Positions 8,902 to 15,742 of a DNA stretch of 17,380 nucleotides are shown in pieces. A program made the translations under genes and the position numbers. Where the stretch lies: NCBI GenBank assembly GCA_025358395.1, contig JANYJT010000273.1, forward strand, positions 1 through 17,380, given 5' to 3'. This DNA is from Bacteroidia bacterium (GTDB taxonomy: Bacteria > Bacteroidota > Bacteroidia > Bacteroidales > Prolixibacteraceae). The notes beneath the pieces are model-generated. The model made no database searches. It was not told where the DNA came from and was given only the letters and a program-made list of their open reading frames with translations. Position 1 is the stretch's first letter. Each line of letters begins with the position of its first letter.

Positions 8902-10782
8902 ATGAAAAAATCGATATTATTTATTAGTGCAGTTGCACTCTTCGGCTTTCTATATTCTTGTCAAAAAGATGGGGCAGGACTTCTGGATCAATCCGAATCA
9001 GGGGTCCTCACAGAGAGTACTGTTTTCGGAAGCGCAAAATATACCAAGCTATTCTTAACAGACATCTACAGACGTTTGCCTTATGACTGGGATAATAATG
9101 TGTACCTTGAAGCTACTACCGATGACGGAGAATCACGCCCTTGGTGGGGCTGGGCCAATTCAGTTCAGATCGGAGCTTATAACCCGACCAGTTTGCCTGA
9201 TAAATTCAAACGTTGGGCCGATTATTATGCAGCCATTCGCGCTTGTAATCTTTTCCTCACACAGATAGATACGGTTCAGGTAGATCCTGAACAATATATG
9301 AGTACAGAGGCCGTGCGTACCCGGATGAAATATGAGGTAGTTTGTCTCAAGGCATTTTATTACACTGAGCTCGTACGCTGGTATGGAGGTGTTCCGATTA
9401 TTAACAAGGTTTTAGAACGCGATTCTCCTGAATTATATGCAAAACGTGCCAACTTGAAGGAGATGAAAGACTTTATCCTTCCGCTGTGCGATACTGCTGC
9501 CAACCGCTTGCCTGCCAAGGAAACGGGAACAGATTATGGACGGATGACCAGTGGTATTGCCAAGGCAATCAAGGCTAGATTGTTACTTCAACTTGCAAGT
9601 CCACTTTTTAACAGTGCAACAGATGCATTTGGTACACCCACAAAACTATGTCCATGGAGTTGGGGAAATTATGATGTTAACCGTTGGAAAGAGGCTGCTG
9701 ATGCTGCCAAAGCCGTAATGGATCACAAAGATGAAATAACAGGTGCAATTGCCCAAAGCCTTGTATATTTAACCGGTGCTGCAAATTATTTCGGAAACGC
9801 AAATAGCTATCCCGGTTCATTGAAAGCACTTGGATGGTATAGTGTTTTTGTGACCCGAGGAAATGTTATCAACCCGGAAATCATGCTTTATTATCTTAAA
9901 AAGGGTCTGACGAATGAGTTGGAGAAATGGCAACTTCCTGGTTCAATGGCAGGTGGAGATGCTTCATACACGCTTCCGACCTACAATTATGCGGCTTGCT
10001 TTGAAAATAGCGCAGGAGTACCAATTTATCAAACGGATGATTTTGGTCAGCCATTGCTTGATGTAAACGGTCAGTTTCTGATAAATCCACTCTCCGGTTT
10101 TGATCCGCAGAATCCTTATGTTAATCGCGATTCGAGGTTCTATCTTTCAATATGGTATAACGGATCGAAATACAGCAATGTGACATTTAATCCCTGGCAC
10201 GGTGAGGATAGTTCAGTCGGACGGGAATTTCTTACAGGTTACGCGCATACCGGGGTTTTTCTTAGAAAATTCGAAGACCCTAAAAACACTTCATTGAGCG
10301 GTGGTACTGTGCAAGGCCAAACAAACCACAACTTCCCTATCTATCGTTTTGTTGAGATGTTGCTTGACTACGCTGAAGCTACCAACGAATATCTGGCCGA
10401 CGGTGCTGCCAGGACTGCAGTTATTTCTACCCTCGATCTCATAAGGTTAAGGGCCGATATGCCTGCAGTTCAAGCGACGTTTACCAAAAACGGCTGGGAT
10501 GTCAACAACCAAAAACAGATGCGTAAGTTTATCCGAAACGAACGTAGGATCGAGATGGCATTCGAAAACCAAAGATTTTTTGATATTCGAAGATGGTTGA
10601 TAGGCGAAAAAACGCAAACAGTAGCTTATGAACACGATGTGTTAAAGAAATTGGATGGATCATTTGTCTATAGCATCAAGGTATGGGAAAAACGTGTGTT
10701 TCAACCCAAGCATAATCTGATGTGCATTCCTCAATCGGAGATAAACAACAATATAAATCTCGAACAAAATCCGGGATGGTAG
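8902..10782 (+). CDS. SusD/RagB-family surface glycan-binding lipoprotein (pair 2)
   Basis: A 626-residue lipoprotein, partner of the preceding SusC. The signal peptide ends in the lipobox LYSC with Cys20 as the lipidation site. SusD features are the helical segment about 141-172 (YEVVCLKAFYYTELVRWYGG, then VPIINK), MLLDYAEATNEY, the motif beginning at residue 546 (NERRIEMAFE, then FFDIRRW), and the CIPQSE...QNPGW terminus. It differs substantially from SusD1 in the central, ligand-contacting half, including a segment around ITGAIAQSLVYLTGAANYFG with no obvious counterpart in SusD1; this fits a different ligand preference. The start ATG is the only sensible one before the signal peptide. Confidence 0.93.
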   Translation: MKKSILFISAVALFGFLYSCQKDGAGLLDQSESGVLTESTVFGSAKYTKLFLTDIYRRLPYDWDNNVYLEATTDDGESRPWWGWANSVQIGAYNPTSLPDKFKRWADYYAAIRACNLFLTQIDTVQVDPEQYMSTEAVRTRMKYEVVCLKAFYYTELVRWYGGVPIINKVLERDSPELYAKRANLKEMKDFILPLCDTAANRLPAKETGTDYGRMTSGIAKAIKARLLLQLASPLFNSATDAFGTPTKLCPWSWGNYDVNRWKEAADAAKAVMDHKDEITGAIAQSLVYLTGAANYFGNANSYPGSLKALGWYSVFVTRGNVINPEIMLYYLKKGLTNELEKWQLPGSMAGGDASYTLPTYNYAACFENSAGVPIYQTDDFGQPLLDVNGQFLINPLSGFDPQNPYVNRDSRFYLSIWYNGSKYSNVTFNPWHGEDSSVGREFLTGYAHTGVFLRKFEDPKNTSLSGGTVQGQTNHNFPIYRFVEMLLDYAEATNEYLADGAARTAVISTLDLIRLRADMPAVQATFTKNGWDVNNQKQMRKFIRNERRIEMAFENQRFFDIRRWLIGEKTQTVAYEHDVLKKLDGSFVYSIKVWEKRVFQPKHNLMCIPQSEINNNINLEQNPGW

Positions 10783-10841
10783 TAATGTCTTAGGACTAAT
10801 ATTCCATAAAGTTTAATTCTAAAATTAATGAGTATTTGATT

Positions 10842-11252
10842 ATGAGAAAATTACAATTACTTCTGATAATGTTGTTGATCATTTTTGCGGGATGCAAAAA
10901 GTCCAACTTTTATGACAAATATCCACCTGAGATAATGTATTACCAGAATGCAGATGTCGAAAATGCCGATTTTAATTCAATAACACTGGCATCCGGAATA
11001 AATCAATTTACGGTAAAAGCCAGGGTAAGTGCCCCGTATATCCTAAAGGAGATAAAGATTTATAAAGGGACTACTGATCAACCTGAAAAGGAACTCTTGG
11101 CAACTATTTCTGATTTCACACTTTCTCCCAATATGATGAAAGTTAGTAATGCGATAATAAGTATTACCGGAGAGACTATAGTTAAAATCGTCGCGACTGA
11201 TATGAATAATCACATCACCTCAAAGCTATTTACCATTAAGGTTGCACCCTGA
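10842..11252 (+). CDS. Small putative lipoprotein with Ig-like beta-strand pattern, function unknown
   Basis: I do not recognise a named family. The 136-residue product begins MRKLQLLLIMLLIIFAGC: a basic residue pair, a strongly hydrophobic core and the lipobox FAGC with Cys18 as lipid anchor, followed by KK. An in-frame TTG at 10836 would add two residues, but the ATG at 10842 gives the better signal peptide. The remaining 118 residues alternate hydrophobic and polar positions, with stretches such as NQFTVKARVS, LKEIKIYKG, ETIVKIVATDMNNHIT and KLFTIKVAP. This resembles one Ig/fibronectin-type beta-sandwich. It lies 59 bp after susD2, the position where many such loci encode auxiliary surface glycan-binding proteins. 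That role is only a contextual guess; no catalytic motif is visible. Confidence 0.75.
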   Translation: MRKLQLLLIMLLIIFAGCKKSNFYDKYPPEIMYYQNADVENADFNSITLASGINQFTVKARVSAPYILKEIKIYKGTTDQPEKELLATISDFTLSPNMMKVSNAIISITGETIVKIVATDMNNHITSKLFTIKVAP

Positions 11253-11332
11253 AAGTAGGTAGCCAATTTTTTCTGCAAATATTGTAATTTAGGGGAGGAT
11301 AGTTTTGTGAAGCCGTTCTTCTTTCCGGCAAA

Positions 11333-11340
11333 TACTTTTG
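11333..11340 (+). promoter_or_regulatory. Possible internal -7 promoter element before the DUF1080 gene
   Basis: TACTTTTG matches the Bacteroidota -7 consensus TAnnTTTG exactly and lies in the 177-bp spacer, by far the longest inside the locus. Initiation here would give a leader of roughly 80 bases. The nearest upstream TTTG (11304-11307) is 25 bases away, somewhat further than the usual 17-23, so the -33 half is weak. No terminator hairpin was seen between the small lipoprotein and this site, so read-through from the susCD genes is also likely. Confidence 0.35.
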
Positions 11341-11429
11341 AATCGATTTATTAAAATATCAGGTAACGAAAAGTGGGAGACCTGTTGTTTTTCGATTTTT
11401 TATTTGAACGTAATATTTAAACAAATAGT

Positions 11430-12131
11430 ATGAAAAGAGGTTTTAGTTTTCTGATTATTTCACTTCTGATGATTCCGGTCATCCATGCACAAAAATCCAA
11501 TTCGCTCACTTCGAAAGAAAAAAAACAAGGTTGGATACTCTTATTTGATGGTAAGACGACCAATGGCTGGACAACCTCGGGTGGCAAGCCAGTCCCGGCT
11601 GGATGGGAAGTGAAGGACGGTTTCATTACTGCAATTAAAGATGGTAAAGGCGGAGATATTGTTACAGTAGATGAATACAAGGATTTTGATTTTTTTGTCG
11701 ATTATAATATCGAACCCGGCTGTAACAGTGGTATAAAGTATTTCTATACCAAATATGCCAAAGGTGGAAATCTGGGTTTGGAATATCAGATTCTGGACGA
11801 CAAGCTCGCTGAAGACAATAAAAAGGATAATCACCTTTGTGGCTCATTTTACGATGTTCTTCCCGCCATTATTGCCGGGAAGAAGGTAAACGAGCCAGGT
11901 CAATGGAATACAATCCGTATAGTTGCCAAGGGGCAAAATGTAGAACACTGGTTGAATGGAAAGAAAATTGTGGAGTTTACCCGTGGAAGTAAAACTTACA
12001 CCGACGCTGTTGCGACAAGTAAATTCAACAAGACTGAACCAGCCTTTGGAATGGTTGAAAAAGGGCGCATCCTTTTGCAGGAGCACGGGGGTATTGTATC
12101 ATTTAGAAATATCAAAATCAAATCATTATAA
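11430..12131 (+). CDS. Secreted DUF1080 (3-keto-disaccharide hydrolase / 3-keto-glycoside lyase family) protein
   Basis: A 233-residue exported protein. A Sec signal peptide (MKRGFSFLIISLLMIPVIHA, cleavage after A20, no lipobox) precedes a single DUF1080 beta-sandwich domain (PF06439) filling about 34-233. Family hallmarks are GWILLFDGKTTNGW (34-47), GWEVKDGFI, the core VDYNIEPGCNSGIKY and LEYQILDD, then WNTIRIVAKGQNVEHWLNGK and the closing LQEHGGIVSFRNIKIKSL. Members of this family act on 3-keto-glycosides, breaking the glycosidic bond after a partner dehydrogenase has oxidised the C3 hydroxyl. The next gene, 8 bp downstream, is exactly such a candidate dehydrogenase, so the two very likely form one pathway in the periplasm. 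Whether this member is catalytic or only binds sugar cannot be settled from sequence. Confidence 0.9.
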   Translation: MKRGFSFLIISLLMIPVIHAQKSNSLTSKEKKQGWILLFDGKTTNGWTTSGGKPVPAGWEVKDGFITAIKDGKGGDIVTVDEYKDFDFFVDYNIEPGCNSGIKYFYTKYAKGGNLGLEYQILDDKLAEDNKKDNHLCGSFYDVLPAIIAGKKVNEPGQWNTIRIVAKGQNVEHWLNGKKIVEFTRGSKTYTDAVATSKFNKTEPAFGMVEKGRILLQEHGGIVSFRNIKIKSL

Positions 12132-12139
12132 ATTAAGCT

Positions 12140-13480
12140 ATGGATAACAGACGTGATTTTATCAAGAAATCAGCTGCCTCGTCAGCTGGAATTGCAATTG
12201 GAGCAACTGCCTTTAGTGCAAAGAGTTATGCTAATATTATTGGTGCAAACGACAAGATTCATGTCGCGGTTATTGGTGTGAATGGCCGCGGAAACAGCAT
12301 GGCCGGGACTATCGCAAAACAAAAAAATACGGAAGTTTCATGTATCTGCGATGTTGACTCAAGGGCAATTCCCAAAGCCATGAAAGCAGTGGAAAAGGCC
12401 GGCCAGGAATCCAAGCCAAAATCCGAGAAAGATTGCCGCAAGGTAATGGAAGACAAATCTATTGACGCCATTTACATCGCCACCCCCGACCACTGGCATG
12501 CGCCACTCACCATCATGGGTTGCAAGGCTGATAAGCATGTTTATGTGGAAAAACCGCTAAGCCATAATCCGCGCGAAGGTGAAATGGCCATCGAAGCAGC
12601 CCGCAAATACAATAAAGTTGTTCAAATGGGTGCTCAACGTCGTTCCGCACCAGTTCTGACCCAGGGAATTAAAAAACTTCATGAGGGGATTATCGGTCGC
12701 GTTTATCTGGCAAAAACCTGGTACACGAATAACCGCAAGCCGAACTTTCTGAAACCCAGCCAGGTTCCGGATTGGTTGGATTACGATTTATGGCAGGGTC
12801 CGGCACCTCGTGCCCCTTATCAGGATGGTCTGATCCACTACAACTGGCACTGGTTCTGGAATTATGGGACAGGCGAAGCTTTGAACAACGGTACGCACGA
12901 AGTTGATGTTGCCCGCTGGGGACTGGGAGTCGACTTCCCAACTCGCGTTACTTCTGTAGGTGGACGATATCATTACAAAGATGACTGGCAAACTCCTGAT
13001 ACCCAGATTGTCACAATGGACTATCCTGGCCGTGTCTCATTGATGTGGGAATGCCGGAACTCTAATGGAAGACAAATCGAAGGTTCAGACAGGGGAATTA
13101 TTTTCTATGGTGAAAACGGGAGCCTTGACACCGGTGGCGATAGCTATAAAGTCTATAACAATGATGGTAAATTGATTGATGAGGTAAAATCCCTCATCGT
13201 CGAAGGAGCAATTGATGGAAGAAACACTGCTAGTCCTAGTTTGGGAATGGATAGCCTTCACGTAGCCGACTTTCTGGATGCCATCCGCAAAAGCCGTCGT
13301 CCCAATTGCGATGTTGAATTGGGATTTAAGAGTGTGGTTGCTATGCAGTTAGGTAATATTGCCTGGCGTGTTGGCCGCGATCTTAAAATTGATCCAAAAA
13401 ACGGGCACATCCTCGATGATAAAGAAGCTCAAAAACTTTGGGGTCGGTCTTATGAGAAAGGATGGGAGCCAAAGGTTTAA
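12140..13480 (+). CDS. Tat-exported Gfo/Idh/MocA-family oxidoreductase
   Basis: A 446-residue NAD(P)-dependent sugar or cyclitol dehydrogenase-type protein. The N-terminus carries a twin-arginine signal (NRRDFIKK at 3-10, then a mild hydrophobic stretch and the SAKSYA region), so it is probably folded with cofactor before export to the periplasm. The Rossmann fold follows: KIHVAVIGVNGRGNSM with the nucleotide loop at 46-51, the acidic residue in CDVD (71-73), and IATPDHWHAPLTIMG. EKP at 137-139 contains the family's usual catalytic lysine. The C-terminal sandwich has the GTHEVDVARWGLG segment, with His253 and Asp256 in the usual active-site positions, and ends KLWGRSYEKGWEPKV. It follows the DUF1080 gene by 8 bp, so translation is probably coupled. 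Predicted role: oxidation of a glycoside at C3 to prepare it for cleavage; substrate unknown. Confidence 0.92.
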   Translation: MDNRRDFIKKSAASSAGIAIGATAFSAKSYANIIGANDKIHVAVIGVNGRGNSMAGTIAKQKNTEVSCICDVDSRAIPKAMKAVEKAGQESKPKSEKDCRKVMEDKSIDAIYIATPDHWHAPLTIMGCKADKHVYVEKPLSHNPREGEMAIEAARKYNKVVQMGAQRRSAPVLTQGIKKLHEGIIGRVYLAKTWYTNNRKPNFLKPSQVPDWLDYDLWQGPAPRAPYQDGLIHYNWHWFWNYGTGEALNNGTHEVDVARWGLGVDFPTRVTSVGGRYHYKDDWQTPDTQIVTMDYPGRVSLMWECRNSNGRQIEGSDRGIIFYGENGSLDTGGDSYKVYNNDGKLIDEVKSLIVEGAIDGRNTASPSLGMDSLHVADFLDAIRKSRRPNCDVELGFKSVVAMQLGNIAWRVGRDLKIDPKNGHILDDKEAQKLWGRSYEKGWEPKV

Positions 13481-13489
13481 TAAACTTGA

Positions 13490-13541
13490 TTTTTAAAACA
13501 ATTGAACCATAATATGGTTATAATTGTAATAAGTTTAAAAA
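13490..13541. terminator. Extended dyad between the uptake locus and ppa; possible terminator
   Basis: A nested inverted repeat fills the 71-bp spacer. AACCAT (13505-13510) and ATGGTT (13514-13519) flank a 3-base loop; ACAATT (13498-13503) pairs with AATTGT (13522-13527) across small bulges; TTTTTAAA (13490-13497) pairs with TTTAAAAA (13534-13541). The stem is A+T-rich and lacks a strong run of T after it, so termination may be leaky. It could instead be an operator or leader structure for ppa. An imperfect -7 element (TAAGTTTA, 13530-13537) overlaps the right arm. Confidence 0.4.
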
Positions 13542-13551
13542 TTAGCGCGTT

Positions 13552-14226
13552 ATGGCAGATAAATTTTCAGATCCTATCGGACGATTGATGGGCTTGCGGT
13601 ATAAATCGCATCCATGGCACGGAATTCACATCGGTGATCACGCACCGGATAAGGTCACTGCTTTTATCGAAGTAGTTCCTACTGATACTGTGAAGTATGA
13701 AGTCGACAAAGACTCCGGTTACCTAAAAATCGACCGCCCTCAGCAATATTCGAATGTATGCCCCGCTTTGTACGGATTTATTCCTCAAACTTATTGCGGC
13801 AAACTTGTTGGAGATCTTTGCTCCACCAGAACCGGCAAAAAAGGGATAAAAGGCGATGGCGACCCGATTGACATCGTCGTACTCACAGAAAAAGCCATCC
13901 ATCATGGCGATATCCTGGTAACGGCTAAACCCATCGGCGGATTACGCATGATTGACGGAACAGAAGCTGACGATAAGATTATCGCTGTTTTGAACAATGA
14001 TTTTGTTTATGGTCAGTTTACTTCGGTCAACGATGTGCCGATACATATTATCACACGGCTTCGGCACTATTTTTTAACATATAAAGATATCCCGGGAGAA
14101 GAGGGAAACACTGTCATCGAAGCCATTTATGACAGGGAAGAAGCTCTTGAGGTAATCAGAACATCCATCAAGGATTACAGCAACCGTTTCGACAACCTGG
14201 GTAAAATGCTTGTTTTGGACGATTGA
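13552..14226 (+). CDS. ppa: Soluble inorganic pyrophosphatase (family I)
   Basis: A 224-residue cytoplasmic enzyme that hydrolyses pyrophosphate to phosphate, pulling biosynthetic reactions forward. Family I signatures: KYEVDKDSGYLKIDRP (equivalent to the E. coli KYEIDK region), LYGFIPQTYC, and the metal-binding signature DGDPIDIVVL with Asp102 and Asp107, followed by KPIGGLRMIDGTEADDKIIAV and HYFLTYKDIPG. It is longer than the roughly 175-residue E. coli enzyme. It has an N-terminal extension of about 25-30 residues, and an insertion of about 16-20 residues (CGKLVGDLCSTRTGKKGIKG region) just before the metal signature. That marks a divergent bacterial subgroup rather than a damaged gene; all metal ligands I can check are present. 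It is separated from the uptake locus by a dyad and is convergent with folA. Confidence 0.95.
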   Translation: MADKFSDPIGRLMGLRYKSHPWHGIHIGDHAPDKVTAFIEVVPTDTVKYEVDKDSGYLKIDRPQQYSNVCPALYGFIPQTYCGKLVGDLCSTRTGKKGIKGDGDPIDIVVLTEKAIHHGDILVTAKPIGGLRMIDGTEADDKIIAVLNNDFVYGQFTSVNDVPIHIITRLRHYFLTYKDIPGEEGNTVIEAIYDREEALEVIRTSIKDYSNRFDNLGKMLVLDD

Positions 14227-14254
14227 AAAAGAGGAAAACATTTTTCCTCTTTTT
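14226..14254. terminator. Bidirectional rho-independent terminator between ppa and folA
   Basis: A perfect 13-bp stem: AAAAAGAGGAAAA (14226-14238) pairs with TTTTCCTCTTTTT (14242-14254) around a 3-base loop. The right arm ends in a run of T for transcripts from ppa, and the left arm's A run gives the same for the opposite strand. It starts on the last base of the ppa stop codon, and its other end reaches the folA stop codon (14254-14256). One hairpin therefore serves both convergent genes. Confidence 0.85.
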
Positions 14255-14751
14255 TAATCTTTTCTTACCAAATTCAGGTAAGAATAACTAAATCCATTTT
14301 TTTCGTCAAAAAATTCTTCCCGGTCAATTTCACGCCAGTCATCGAAATGAATGGTTGGGAAGAAAGTGTCGGCTTCAAGATCTTTGTGCACCAGGGTCAA
14401 ATATAGCTTTCCCGCCAGGGGATAAAATTGCTTGTAGATCATTCCGCCGCCAATAATAAAAGCTTCAGATTCGTTCTGAACCAGCGAAACAGCCTCATCA
14501 ATTGAATAAGCCGTCTCGCATCCGGCAAAAGTTTCTCCAATGACATCCGTAATTACAATATTCCTTCGGTTGGGAAGCGGCGCTTTCGGTAGGGAGTAAA
14601 AAGTGCGCTTACCCATGATCAAAGCCTTCCCGGTTGTGATTTGCCTAAACCTTTTCAGATCATCCGGAAGATGAAAAAGCAGTTCATTGTTGCGCCCAAT
14701 GGCGAAATTCTGCGCTACCGCGACGATGATGGAAATATTTGGGTAAACCAT
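14254..14751 (-). CDS. folA: Dihydrofolate reductase
   Basis: A 165-residue cytoplasmic enzyme that reduces dihydrofolate to tetrahydrofolate with NADPH, regenerating the folate that thymidylate synthase oxidises. Signatures: the start ISIIVAVAQNFAIGRNNELLFHLPDDLKRFRQIT with the active-site Asp in LPDDLKRF, the NADPH-binding MGKRTFYSLP and PLPNRRNIVITD, and the second cofactor motif AFIIGGGMIYKQFYP. Length is normal for the chromosomal family. The start ATG is supported by a -7 element about 42 bases upstream. It lies downstream of thyA on the same strand, but 181 bp away, and probably has its own promoter. Confidence 0.96.
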   Translation of the reverse strand: MVYPNISIIVAVAQNFAIGRNNELLFHLPDDLKRFRQITTGKALIMGKRTFYSLPKAPLPNRRNIVITDVIGETFAGCETAYSIDEAVSLVQNESEAFIIGGGMIYKQFYPLAGKLYLTLVHKDLEADTFFPTIHFDDWREIDREEFFDEKNGFSYSYLNLVRKD

Positions 14752-14792
14752 TTGTTCAGATTTTTCGATTTCATAAAAATTACATAGAGGTA

Positions 14793-14800
14793 CAAAGATA
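14793..14800 (-). promoter_or_regulatory. Bacteroidota -7 promoter element for folA
   Basis: On the - strand this reads TATCTTTG, an exact match to TAnnTTTG and one of its commonest forms. It would start transcription some 35 bases before the folA ATG. No TTG was found at the expected -33 distance, so the call rests on the -7 box and its position. Confidence 0.5.
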
Positions 14801-14843
14801 AGGACGGAGTAATTCAGAGAATCCTTCGGCTTAAGGGTTCGAT

Positions 14844-14916
14844 CTCACCCTTTCATTTTCTCACCATCTCGACACTTAACTTCGACTTCAACCACTCGCC
14901 AAGTCTCCCACTCACC
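14844..14916 (-). repeat. Degenerate GGTGAG micro-repeats in a purine-biased spacer
   Basis: On the - strand the thyA-folA spacer is strongly purine-rich and holds four copies of GGTGAG or GGCGAG. On + these lie at 14844-14849, 14860-14865, 14895-14900 and 14911-14916, with start-to-start distances of 16, 35 and 16 bases. No gene or stable hairpin was seen in the spacer. This may be simple low-complexity drift. Confidence 0.35.
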
Positions 14917-14932
14917 CCCTCTTTCTTTCCGC

Positions 14933-15727
14933 TTAAACCGATACATCCCCCTTAATATGAGGATGCGATTGATAATTCAGCAACTCAAAATCTTCAAATT
15001 TGAAGTCGAAAATACTTTTTACTTCGGGATTGATCTTCATCTGAGGAAGAGGAAAAGGTTCTCGTGTGAGCTGCAGCCTGACCTGGTCGAGGTGATTGTT
15101 GTATATGTGGGCATCCCCGAAGGTGTGCACGAAATCACCCGGTTTTAGTCCGGTTACCTGGGCAACCATCAGTGTCAGTAAGGCATATGAGGCGATGTTG
15201 AAGGGTACGCCAAGAAATACGTCGGCACTGCGCTGGTAAAGTTGACAGGATAGTTTTCCGTCATTGACGTAAAACTGAAAAAGCAGGTGGCAGGGGGGAA
15301 GTTTCATCTTTTCAATGTCACCCACATTCCATGCGCTGACAATTAATCTGCGCGAGGAAGGATTGCTTCTAATCTGTTGGATTAGTTGTGCAATCTGGTC
15401 AATTTCTCTTCCGTCCGGCGCCGACCACGAACGCCATTGGTGCCCATAAACCGGACCAAGTTCCCCATTCCCGTCAGCCCATTCATTCCAGATTTTAACA
15501 CCATTTTCTTGCAGATATTTTACGTTGGTATCTCCTTTGAGGAACCACAACAACTCATGTATAATGGATTTGAGATGTAGTTTCTTAGTGGTTACCACCG
15601 GAAATCCTTCGGCGAGATTGAACCGCATCTGGTAACCGAACCTGCTTATGGTGCCGGTGCCTGTCCGATCCGACCGTTCATTTCCGGTTTCGATCAAGTG
15701 TGTTAACAGATCAAGATATTGTCGCAT
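14933..15727 (-). CDS. thyA: Thymidylate synthase
   Basis: A 264-residue cytoplasmic enzyme making dTMP from dUMP with methylene-tetrahydrofolate. It aligns without gaps to the E. coli ThyA that I recall, over most of its length. Key segments: [52 protein letters not shown], the catalytic PPCHLLFQF (Cys146), [20 protein letters not shown], and [19 protein letters not shown]. The C-terminus ends GDVSV rather than E. coli APVAI; this tail closes over the ligand and usually varies little, but the same length is kept. It begins 15 bp after the stop of the DUF151/UVR gene, so the two are probably cotranscribed. Confidence 0.97.
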   Translation of the reverse strand: MRQYLDLLTHLIETGNERSDRTGTGTISRFGYQMRFNLAEGFPVVTTKKLHLKSIIHELLWFLKGDTNVKYLQENGVKIWNEWADGNGELGPVYGHQWRSWSAPDGREIDQIAQLIQQIRSNPSSRRLIVSAWNVGDIEKMKLPPCHLLFQFYVNDGKLSCQLYQRSADVFLGVPFNIASYALLTLMVAQVTGLKPGDFVHTFGDAHIYNNHLDQVRLQLTREPFPLPQMKINPEVKSIFDFKFEDFELLNYQSHPHIKGDVSV

Positions 15728-15742
15728 TTGGAACTTGGGTTC

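Noticed and set aside
11541..11834. Open frames on - inside the DUF1080 gene
   Set aside because: Overlap a protein with recognisable family motifs throughout and show no independent features.
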